Assembly: GCA_031376265.1 (NCBI GenBank)
Contig: JANMDK010000038.1
Location: 1 to 12,451 of the forward strand
DNA length: 12,451 bases
Direction of reading: 5' to 3'
From: SZAS-79 sp031376265
Lineage (GTDB): Bacteria; Pseudomonadota; Gammaproteobacteria; Burkholderiales; SG8-39
Positions 1-5,596 of the stretch are shown piece by piece. A program made the position numbers and the translations under genes. The first letter of the stretch is position 1; each line of letters starts with the position of its first letter. Below the pieces are notes generated by a model, which saw only the letters and a list, made by a program, of their open reading frames with translations, did no database searches and had not been told where the DNA came from.

Positions 1-303
1 GACGCCGGCAAGGGCGACGAGGCGCGGGCGAAGGTCCTCAACCGCGCGATGAAGCGCGTCAGCCGCGTGACGGTTCCGCTGATGAGTTCGGCCATCGGCA
101 AGTACGGCCACGACCCTTACGGCTACACGCCGCAGACGACATTGATCCCGGCGCTGTACGACGCGGCGCGCGTGCACAAGCTGGCGGAGGGCGAGGAGCG
201 CTGGATGCTCGAGACCAAGGTCGTGCGCGACCGCAACCGGGTGTCCGACGCGCTCGCCGAAGCCATCGAGATCATCGAAGACGCGCTGGCGCGCCTAGGC
301 TAG
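1..303 (+). CDS. C-terminal end of an unidentified protein (5' truncated)
   Basis: An open frame enters from the left edge and ends at TAG 301-303, giving the last 100 residues of a protein whose start lies outside the window. Third codon positions are strongly G/C, as in the neighbouring real genes, so I take it as coding. The first ATG inside the window (49) is probably internal, because the frame is already open with the same codon character before it. The fragment has a Gly/Tyr/Pro-rich stretch around KYGHDPYGYTPQTT, then a charged, mostly helical tail (ALAEAIEIIEDALARLG). I see no signal peptide, membrane segment or cysteine motif. I do not recognise the family and assign no function. 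It is convergent with the M81 peptidase gene and overlaps it by 4 nt. Confidence 0.75.
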   Translation, partial: DAGKGDEARAKVLNRAMKRVSRVTVPLMSSAIGKYGHDPYGYTPQTTLIPALYDAARVHKLAEGEERWMLETKVVRDRNRVSDALAEAIEIIEDALARLG

Positions 304-1796
304 GCGCCCCGGAACTCCGGGCCCATCGGGCGCAGGCGCACGCCCGCGCGCAGCTTCCTGTACGGATAGAGCGCGGGATCGGCGAGGTAGTAACCGGGCG
401 CCAGCACCACGATGACCTCCGAGGCCAGCGGCTCGAACTCCGCGCGGTAGTGGCAGGTGCTTTTGAGGGCGAGGATCTTTTGCTGAGCAGGCTCGATGCC
501 GATGTGGCGGAACCCCGCCTGGTCGTAGGCCTGCAGGCGCTTGCTCGTCACGACGATGCTTACGCCCCCCAGCGTGAGGAGCGCCATCGGCCCGACGTCG
601 ATCTCCCTGCCGCCCGAAACGGCGCCCTCGCTGCGGAATTTGCCGCTGCCGAGCTTGGCGACATGGAATGTGGCTTCGAGTGAAGAGACGCCTGCCGGCC
701 CCGAGTGCCCGCCAAGCGCGATCTGGATCCTGGCGCCTTCGCCTGCGGCATGCGCGGCCCGCGCCGCGTCAGCGTCGCAAAGAAATCCCAGCACCGCCCC
801 CTTCGCATCCGCCGAGACCAGCGCCTTGAGGAGGCCGGTTGCATCCGCAGTCCCGCCGCACCCGGGGTTGTCCTGCGTGTCGGCGATCACGACCGGCCGC
901 TTGGCGGTACGCGACACTTCGATTGCTCGCGCAACGCCTACCTCCGGCGTGACCATCTCTTCGGCGAAGTTCGCTTCCTGGGAAAGGATTTCCTCGAGCA
1001 TTGCGTCTGCGGCGCGATCCGCGGCTTGCTGGGTCCACGCATGCGCGATCACCGACGGACCGCACCAGTGCAGGTCGGACGGGGGAAATCCGGCAAGGTA
1101 TGAAAGATTGACCAGGTCGCCGTCCGCCACTCTCGATCCGTCCACGACGCGCTTCGACGGATCGACCAGCGTGCACTGGCCATTCAGCGGAATCAGGAAA
1201 GGGATTTTTCGCAGGGCCCGGCCCGCGGGGCGCCCGCGTTCAAGCAGGACCTCCATCGCGCGGGCGGCGTACTGCCCGGTTTCGATCCGGTCCACGTGCG
1301 GGTACGTCCGATAGGCAATCAGCGCATCGGTCAGCTCGACCATCTGCGGCGTGACATTGGCGTGATAGTCGAGGCTCGCGACGACGGGGATCCCGGGCCC
1401 GACAGCGGCTCGAACCCGGCGCAGGACTTCGCCTTCGCCATCCTCGAAATCCTCGGTGACCATCGCGCCGTGCAAGTCCAGGTAGACCGCATCCACCGGC
1501 AGCGCTTCCGAAAGCCGCCCGACGAGGCTGCCGGCGATGCGCTCGAACGCGTCGCGCGTCACCATGCCGCCGGCGCCGCCGCTGGTCCACAGGAGGGGCA
1601 CGAGGTCGTGGCGCTTTTCCATGTCGCGCATGAAACCGGCGATGGCGAAGCTGTTGCCCGCGAGCCATTTGACGACGTCCGCGCCGTAGACCAGCGGCGG
1701 GCGGTCGCGGTGTGCCGCGAAGTATTCGAAGTCGGTCCTCGAATCGACGAAGCAGTTGGTCTCGTGCTGGAAGCCGGCGATTGCGATGCGGGCCAT
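300..1796 (-). CDS. M81 (MlrC-type) metallopeptidase family protein
   Basis: A 498-residue protein with the layout of the M81/MlrC family: an N-terminal DUF1485-type domain (about 1-290) and an MlrC C-terminal domain (about 300-490). Visible family signatures are QHETN (H11, E12), DLHGAM (D107, H109), LDYHAN (D143, H145), TYPHVD (H167) and DTQDNPGCGG (306-315). E12, D143, H145 and H167 are the likely zinc ligands, by analogy with microcystinase MlrC. The best-known member opens linear microcystin, but most homologues, like this one, have unknown substrates and no toxin link should be assumed. No signal peptide is visible, so it is probably cytoplasmic. I chose ATG 1796 because MARIAIAGFQHETN is the usual family start. 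In-frame ATGs at 1808 and 1829 would add 4 or 11 residues. No clear Shine-Dalgarno precedes any of them. The frame stays open upstream across the dioxygenase gene, but that part is antisense noise. Confidence 0.9.
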   Translation of the reverse strand: MARIAIAGFQHETNCFVDSRTDFEYFAAHRDRPPLVYGADVVKWLAGNSFAIAGFMRDMEKRHDLVPLLWTSGGAGGMVTRDAFERIAGSLVGRLSEALPVDAVYLDLHGAMVTEDFEDGEGEVLRRVRAAVGPGIPVVASLDYHANVTPQMVELTDALIAYRTYPHVDRIETGQYAARAMEVLLERGRPAGRALRKIPFLIPLNGQCTLVDPSKRVVDGSRVADGDLVNLSYLAGFPPSDLHWCGPSVIAHAWTQQAADRAADAMLEEILSQEANFAEEMVTPEVGVARAIEVSRTAKRPVVIADTQDNPGCGGTADATGLLKALVSADAKGAVLGFLCDADAARAAHAAGEGARIQIALGGHSGPAGVSSLEATFHVAKLGSGKFRSEGAVSGGREIDVGPMALLTLGGVSIVVTSKRLQAYDQAGFRHIGIEPAQQKILALKSTCHYRAEFEPLASEVIVVLAPGYYLADPALYPYRKLRAGVRLRPMGPEFRGA

Positions 1797-1895
1797 GGAA
1801 TGGGCCATAATTTGCGCTGGATCGATCATAGCGCGGCGCGAATTCTCCCCATCCCTGGAGAGCGAAACAGCCGTCGCCGAACCAAGGAGCGGAAG
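1797..1895. promoter_or_regulatory. Divergent promoter region between the M81 peptidase and dioxygenase genes
   Basis: The 99 nt between the two divergent starts must hold signals for both genes. On the minus strand TATGAT (1830 to 1825) is a plausible -10 for the peptidase gene. On the plus strand CATAAT (1806-1811) is a plausible -10 for the dioxygenase gene, with a weak TTGCGA 19 nt upstream. Neither has a convincing -35. An 8-bp palindrome GATCGATC lies at 1820-1827. The dioxygenase ribosome-binding site AAGGAG (1884-1889) is at the right edge. Promoter positions are inferred by eye. Confidence 0.35.
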
Positions 1896-2828
1896 ATGTC
1901 CGCAATCGCCGTCAAGCCGGTCGGCTACGCCTGTGGCGCACGCATCGAAGGCGTGGACCTGTCGAAGCCGTTGTCGCAGGAGGAGGTGCGCGTCATCAAG
2001 GCCGCATGGGTCGAGCACCTGGTCGTCGTTTTCCCGCAGCAGCAGGTCACGCCGGCGAATCTCGTCGACTTCAGCCGCCATTTCGGCGAGCTGGAGGACT
2101 ACGCCTCGCAGCCGTTCAACCGGCATCCGGACAACGACGAAGTCATGGTGATCACCAACAAACGCACCAACGGCAAGCCTTCGCCGACCTTCAATGCCGG
2201 TCAGAACTGGCACACCGACCTTTCGTACACGATCCGGCCGGCCAAGGGCACGACGCTTTTCTGTGTCGAAAAGCCTTCGGTAGGCGGCGACACGATGTTC
2301 GCGAACATGTACCTGGCCTACGAGACGCTTTCGCCGAAGATGCAGGCTTTTCTCGACGGGCTCGAAGGCATCCACGACGCGAGCCTGATCCAGGGGCTTG
2401 AGAAGCGCGGTCCCGAGATCGTTGCCGAGTACAAGCGCCTGAACCCGCCGGTGATCCATCCCGCGGTCCGCAAGCATCCGGACTCCAGCCGCAAGGCGCT
2501 GTACGTCAACGAGCGTGTCCGCCAGTTCGTGGGCCTGAGCGAAGCCGAGAGCAAGCCGCTGATCCGCTTCCTTTGCGAGCACTCGGTGCTTTCGAGGCAC
2601 GTGTACCGGCACTACTGGAGCGTGGGCGACGTGGTGATGTGGGACAACCGATGCCTTACGCACCTCGCCGTCGGCGACTACGACCCCGCCGAGTCGCGCT
2701 ACATGATCCGGACCTCGGGGAAGGGCGATCACTATGGGCGGCTGGAGCAGGAATCCCCGATCGCAAATGCCCGCCCGGTACCGCCGAAGCAGGAGCTGGC
2801 CGCGGCCGTCGACGCACTGCGAGACTAG
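1896..2828 (+). CDS. TauD/TfdA-family Fe(II)/2-oxoglutarate-dependent dioxygenase
   Basis: A 310-residue protein, normal length for the TauD/TfdA family. These enzymes use Fe(II), O2 and 2-oxoglutarate to hydroxylate a small organic acid, often releasing sulfite or another leaving group. The facial triad is visible as H106-x-D108 (NWHTDLSY) and H256 (WDNRCLTHLAVGDY). The 2-oxoglutarate-binding arginine is R268 or R272 in SRYMIRTS. The GGDTMFANM segment (130-138) and the N-terminal GARIEGVDLS are also typical. The substrate cannot be read from the sequence; taurine or 2,4-D should not be assumed, since most environmental paralogues are uncharacterised. ATG 1896 is preceded by AAGGAG at 1884-1889, 6 nt away, which fixes the start; the frame is open further upstream without support. 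It is divergent from the M81 peptidase gene, which may suggest a shared catabolic role. No signal peptide is seen, so it is cytoplasmic. Confidence 0.92.
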   Translation: MSAIAVKPVGYACGARIEGVDLSKPLSQEEVRVIKAAWVEHLVVVFPQQQVTPANLVDFSRHFGELEDYASQPFNRHPDNDEVMVITNKRTNGKPSPTFNAGQNWHTDLSYTIRPAKGTTLFCVEKPSVGGDTMFANMYLAYETLSPKMQAFLDGLEGIHDASLIQGLEKRGPEIVAEYKRLNPPVIHPAVRKHPDSSRKALYVNERVRQFVGLSEAESKPLIRFLCEHSVLSRHVYRHYWSVGDVVMWDNRCLTHLAVGDYDPAESRYMIRTSGKGDHYGRLEQESPIANARPVPPKQELAAAVDALRD

Positions 2829-2851
2829 GCAGAATTCTCTACTTTCACTTT

Positions 2852-2880
2852 CGGAGAGCCGCGCTGATATTGGCTCTCCG
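2852..2880 (+). terminator. Stem-loop after the dioxygenase gene, possible terminator without U-tract
   Basis: CGGAGAGCC (2852-2860) and GGCTCTCCG (2872-2880) form a perfect 9-bp stem with an 11-nt loop, 23 nt after the dioxygenase stop. No T-run follows on either strand, so it is not a canonical intrinsic terminator. It may still mark the 3' end of the dioxygenase mRNA or act in the leader region of the next gene. Confidence 0.4.
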
Positions 2881-2894
2881 GGCAGTTCGTGTAT

Positions 2895-2909
2895 CGGTAC
2901 CGGTACAAT
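2895..2909 (+). promoter_or_regulatory. Possible promoter -10 with tandem CGGTAC before the scramblase-like gene
   Basis: TACAAT (2904-2909) differs from the -10 consensus by one base and lies 26 nt before the chosen ATG. It is preceded by two adjacent copies of CGGTAC (2895-2906), which also create the 10-bp palindrome GTACCGGTAC (2897-2906). No good -35 is seen at the right distance. The palindrome could be an operator, but this is only inference. Confidence 0.3.
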
Positions 2910-2935
2910 CACGATAAGAAAAAGGAGCCGTGACC

Positions 2936-3718
2936 ATGCCCAGCAGCTACGCAGGCAAGCCGTGTCCCAAGTGCGCCTACGTGCGCGCGGCGTCCGACTC
3001 GGCGCCGGACTGGCAATGCCCGAAATGCGGAATCGCCTATGCGAAGTTTATGGAAGCGCAGGCGCAGCCTCAGGCTTATGCCGGCGCAGCCGGGAGCGGA
3101 TCCGCCACCGCTGAGCTGGATCTGACGTCCCACCGCGAAGTCTTCGTCACGCAAAAGTTCGAGCTGCTCGAGATGCTTTCTGTGGAGGCGCGCAACCGAT
3201 ACCGAATTTCGGACGCGGCTGGAAGGCCGATCGGCTATGCCGCCGAGCAGCAGACGGGGTGGCTGGGATTCCTCTTGCGGCAGGTGTTTGGCCACTGGAG
3301 GTCGTTCGAGGTCCATTTCTACAACAACGCCAGGCAAGTCGTCATGCACGCGGTGCACCCGTTCCGGTTCTATTTCTCGCGCCTGGAGATCTTCGACGCC
3401 CGGCAGGTGCGCATCGGCGCGATCCAGAAGGAATTCGCCATCCTCAGCAAGAAATTCAGCGTCGAGGACGGGCGCGGCGTGAAGATGATGGAAGTGTCAT
3501 CCCCGCTTTGGAAGCTCTGGGCTTTTCCTTTCATGGCGAGGGGAGAGGAGGTCGCGAAGGTCAGCAAGAAATGGTCGGGCCTGCTCTCGGAAGCCTTTAC
3601 CGACCGCGACAATTTCAGGGTCGAGTTCGGTTCCGGTGCGCTCGGCAACGATGCGCGCAAAGTCGTGCTTGCCGCAGCGATCTACGTGGACCTCACGTAT
3701 TTCGAGCAGAAGGGATAA
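2936..3718 (+). CDS. Zinc-ribbon phospholipid-scramblase-like protein
   Basis: A 260-residue protein in two parts. Residues 8-33 form a zinc ribbon with two CPKC knuckles (C10/C13 and C28/C31); these are the only cysteines in the protein. A short Ala/Gln/Gly linker (40-60) follows. Residues about 66-258 resemble the scramblase (PLSCR, Tubby-like) domain: RYRISDAAGRPIGYAAEQ, then a central PFRFYFSRLEIFD block, then KVSKKWSGLLSEAFTDRDNF near 209-227, and a hydrophobic end (242-256). The closing block matches human PLSCR1 as I recall it (KISKHWTGILREAFTDADNF), including the segment described there as calcium-binding. The palmitoylated cysteine cluster of PLSCR1 is absent. Bacterial members are mostly uncharacterised, so lipid scrambling is not established. 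The start is ATG 2936, 8 nt after GGAG (2924-2927); the in-frame GTG at 2930 sits only 2 nt from it and is less likely. The gene is convergent with ssrA. Confidence 0.8.
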   Translation: MPSSYAGKPCPKCAYVRAASDSAPDWQCPKCGIAYAKFMEAQAQPQAYAGAAGSGSATAELDLTSHREVFVTQKFELLEMLSVEARNRYRISDAAGRPIGYAAEQQTGWLGFLLRQVFGHWRSFEVHFYNNARQVVMHAVHPFRFYFSRLEIFDARQVRIGAIQKEFAILSKKFSVEDGRGVKMMEVSSPLWKLWAFPFMARGEEVAKVSKKWSGLLSEAFTDRDNFRVEFGSGALGNDARKVVLAAAIYVDLTYFEQKG

Positions 3719-3751
3719 AGAAAAAGGGCCCGGAAGCTTCTCCGGGCCCTT
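3719..3751 (-). terminator. Intrinsic terminator of ssrA
   Basis: On the minus strand AGGGCCCGGA and TCCGGGCCCT form a perfect 10-bp, GC-rich stem around a 6-nt loop, followed by a T-rich run (TTTTTCTTT). It begins 5 nt after the mature tmRNA CCA end. The plus-strand reading lacks a U-tract, although the hairpin directly follows the scramblase-like gene stop and could also stabilise that mRNA end. Confidence 0.92.
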
Positions 3752-3755
3752 CGTC

Positions 3756-4122
3756 TGGTGGAGGCGGGGGGAATCGAACCCCCGTCCAAAGGCACGCCAC
3801 AAACAGTTCTACATACTTAGCCGGTTTTTTCTTTTTAACGAGTCGGCCGCGAACAGGCACGCTGCTTTCCCCGCGAGTCGCCTACTTTTTAAGGCTGTGC
3901 CAAGCGACCCGGCGCAGCCCGATTCCCTGTAGATGACTCTGCATCCGGTTGCCCGGCCCACCCCAGGAACGAGATGGGTGCAGAGCTAGCCGGTTCTTAG
4001 GCGGCTAGTGCGTACGTGTTGTCGTTCGCAGTTACTTTGTGTTCCAGATGGATTTGCGAGGTGACTGGTCCTCGGTATGCCCTGCCTGCTTTGTAAACCC
4101 CTGTCGAAGCCAGGTCGCCCCC
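3756..4122 (-). ncRNA. ssrA: Transfer-messenger RNA (tmRNA)
   Basis: A 367-nt one-piece tmRNA. The 5' end GGGGGCG (from 4122) pairs with CGCCTCC near the 3' end as a 7-bp acceptor stem with one G-U pair, followed by ACCA with CCA encoded (3756-3758). The T-arm (GGGGGTTCGATTCCCCC) and the D-loop-like GGCTTCGACAGGGG are typical. The tag reading frame lies at 3997-4029. tmRNA with SmpB rescues ribosomes stalled on broken mRNAs and tags the products for ClpXP-type proteolysis. The gene lies between gph (same strand) and the convergent scramblase-like gene, with its own promoter and terminator. The 5' end will be made by RNase P, so the transcript should start upstream of 4122. Open frames crossing this region are spurious. 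Confidence 0.97.
3997..4029 (-). other. tmRNA tag-peptide reading frame (ANDNTYALAA)
   Basis: Starting at the resume codon GCG (4029-4027), the frame reads ANDNTYALAA and ends at TAA (3999-3997). The ALAA end is the usual degradation signal recognised by ClpX. The tag differs from the E. coli tag (ANDENYALAA) at positions 4 and 5 (N-T for E-N). Confidence 0.93.
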
Positions 4123-4143
4123 GGAATCGGTAGAAGCGCTTGC

Positions 4144-4152
4144 ATTATCGCA
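4144..4152 (-). promoter_or_regulatory. Extended -10 promoter of ssrA
   Basis: On the minus strand TGC-GATAAT (4152 to 4144) matches an extended -10 element (TGn plus a -10 hexamer). Transcription would start near 4137, leaving about 15 nt of 5' leader for RNase P to remove. No good -35 is seen, which is tolerated with an extended -10. Just upstream, ATTGCA occurs twice 12 nt apart on the plus strand (4160-4165 and 4172-4177), next to a small GGGG/CCCC hairpin (4156-4170). Confidence 0.55.
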
Positions 4153-4180
4153 TGTGGGGATTGCAGCCCCGATTGCAAGC

Positions 4181-4828
4181 TCAGAGGTGCTGCAGGAGCT
4201 CCATCGGCTCGCCGATGACGGCCTCGGCATTCCATCCGCGAGGGCCGCCGTTTTCGGTGCCGCTGTAGCCGTACTCGACCGCGATCGAAAACATGCCCGC
4301 CGCCCGGGCGGCCTGGATGTCGCGGATGTCGTCTCCGAGGTAGCAGCACTCCGAAGGCTTTACGCCGATCTTTTCGGCCGCATGAAGCAGCGATGCAGGG
4401 TGGGGCTTCAAGTGCGGCGTCGTATCGCCGCCGACCACGCAGCCGGCGCGCTTCGCCAGGCCCAGGCGGTCGACCAGCGGCGTGGTGAGTTTCACCGCCT
4501 TGTTGGTGACGATTCCCCAGACCATGGGTTTCGAATCGAGGGTCGACAGCAATTCCTCAACGCCGGGAAAGAGGCGCGTATGCACGCAGATCGCGCCGCT
4601 GTAGTTCGCGAGGAACTCCTCGCGCATCGCTTCGTACTTCTCGTCCTGCGGGACGACGCCGAAGCCGACGAAAAGCAACCCGCGGGCGCCGCTGGAAGCA
4701 TGCGGGCGCAGCTTTTCGAGCGGCAGGGGCGGGCGGCCGCGGTCGGTCAGCATGCGGTTGAGCGCGGTCCCAAGATCCGGCGCTGTGTCCGCGAGGGTCC
4801 CGTCGAAATCGAAAAGTACTGCCTGCAT
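4181..4828 (-). CDS. gph: HAD phosphatase: phosphoglycolate phosphatase or MupP-type MurNAc-6-phosphate phosphatase
   Basis: A 215-residue HAD-superfamily phosphatase with all four motifs: DFDGT (nucleophile D7, acid/base D9), VTNK (T108), K141 in HLKPHP, and GDDIRD (D166, D167, D170). A helical cap spans about residues 15-85. Automatic annotation would call it phosphoglycolate phosphatase, which clears 2-phosphoglycolate after DNA repair. Its place directly after ubiG and in the gyrA-serC-pheA neighbourhood is instead that of mupP in Pseudomonas, whose product dephosphorylates MurNAc-6-phosphate in cell-wall recycling. At 215 residues it is shorter than E. coli Gph. I keep gph as the label and regard MupP as an equal alternative. 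ATG 4828 directly abuts the ubiG stop (TAGATG). GGGAGG (4839 to 4834) gives a good ribosome-binding site inside ubiG, so translation is probably coupled. The protein is cytoplasmic. Confidence 0.88.
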   Translation of the reverse strand: MQAVLFDFDGTLADTAPDLGTALNRMLTDRGRPPLPLEKLRPHASSGARGLLFVGFGVVPQDEKYEAMREEFLANYSGAICVHTRLFPGVEELLSTLDSKPMVWGIVTNKAVKLTTPLVDRLGLAKRAGCVVGGDTTPHLKPHPASLLHAAEKIGVKPSECCYLGDDIRDIQAARAAGMFSIAVEYGYSGTENGGPRGWNAEAVIGEPMELLQHL

Positions 4829-5536
4829 CTAGTCCTCCCGTACGCAGTGGACAATGTAGTTCACGCTGCAATTGCTGCCTAGCGCGTACTGCCTGGAGAA
4901 CGGGTTATAGGTCATGCCGGTGAATTCCGTGCAGCGCAGGCCGGCGGCCCTGCAGGCGGCCGCCAGCTCCGACGGCCTGATGAAACGCATGTAGTCATGT
5001 GTGCCCTTGGGAAGCATTTTGAGGACATATTCCGCGCCGATGACGGCGAAGGCGTAGGCCTTCGGGTTGCGGTTGATCGTGGAGAAAAAGGCGTGGCCGC
5101 CCGGTTTCAGCAGTCTGGCGCACGCCGCCACCGTGCTCGACGGGTCGGGCACATGCTCCAGCAGCTCCATGCAGGTGACGATATCGAACGCCGAAGGGCT
5201 GCGCTCTGCAAGGGCTTCCGCGGAAATCGCCTCGTAACGCACCGGCAGGCGGCTCTCCAGCAGGTGCAATTCGGCGACCTTCAGCGCTTTTTCCGAGAGA
5301 TCGATCCCCAGCACATCCGCGCCTTCGGCCGCCATGGCTTCGGCGAGGATGCCGCCGCCGCATCCGACGTCCAGCACGCGCCTCCCTGCGAGAGGAGCCC
5401 TCGCGTGGATCCACCCCAGGCGTAGCGGGTTGATCTCGTGAAGCGGCTTGAACTCGCCGGCCTTGTCCCACCAACGGTGCGCGAGCTGGCCGAATTTCTC
5501 GAGTTCCGCGGGATCCGCGTTCTGGGCTGGGTTCAT
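4829..5536 (-). CDS. ubiG: Ubiquinone biosynthesis O-methyltransferase UbiG
   Basis: A 235-residue class I SAM-dependent methyltransferase, close to the 240 residues of E. coli UbiG, which carries out both O-methylations of the ubiquinone ring. Motif I is VLDVGCGGG (54-62), the acidic ribose-binding position is in GIDLS (77-81), and CMELLEHVPDP (122-132) and LKPGGHAFFSTINRNP (143-158) are typical of UbiG. The start FGQLAHRWWDKAGEFKPLHEINPLRL is diagnostic. I chose ATG 5536; an in-frame TTG at 5551 would add five residues but lies in the T-tract of the upstream terminator. No Shine-Dalgarno is visible before 5536, which is only 13 nt from that terminator, so the mRNA may be leaderless or made by read-through from ompA. 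It is followed without gap by gph. The enzyme is probably at the inner face of the membrane with other Ubi proteins. Confidence 0.96.
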   Translation of the reverse strand: MNPAQNADPAELEKFGQLAHRWWDKAGEFKPLHEINPLRLGWIHARAPLAGRRVLDVGCGGGILAEAMAAEGADVLGIDLSEKALKVAELHLLESRLPVRYEAISAEALAERSPSAFDIVTCMELLEHVPDPSSTVAACARLLKPGGHAFFSTINRNPKAYAFAVIGAEYVLKMLPKGTHDYMRFIRPSELAAACRAAGLRCTEFTGMTYNPFSRQYALGSNCSVNYIVHCVRED

Positions 5537-5549
5537 GAGTCGATTATGC

Positions 5550-5582
5550 AAAAAAAAAGCCCTGCGACTGCAGGGCTTTTTT
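5550..5582 (-). terminator. Bidirectional intrinsic terminator downstream of ompA
   Basis: GCCCTGC (5559-5565) and GCAGGGC (5570-5576) form a perfect 7-bp stem with a 4-nt loop. It is flanked by nine A on the left and six T on the right, so it has a U-tract in both directions. On the minus strand it ends the ompA transcript 20 nt past its stop. The nine-T run ends 13 nt before the ubiG ATG. Confidence 0.92.
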
Positions 5583-5596
5583 CCGCTACTTGGTGC

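Noticed and set aside
1296..1895. Upstream in-frame extension of the dioxygenase
   Set aside because: It overlaps the M81 gene in antisense, and AAGGAG before ATG 1896 plus the family start position fix the real start.
1797..2912. Open reading frame on the minus strand extending the M81 gene across the dioxygenase gene
   Set aside because: The extra N-terminal part is antisense to a clear TauD-family gene and has no family resemblance; the M81 protein starts at MARIAIAGFQHETN.
3759..4349. Several small open frames across the ssrA region
   Set aside because: They lie within the tmRNA gene or its promoter and show no protein-like composition beyond the tag peptide.
5537..5551. TTG start for ubiG at 5551
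   Set aside because: It overlaps the terminator T-tract and adds five residues not typical of UbiG; ATG 5536 fits better.
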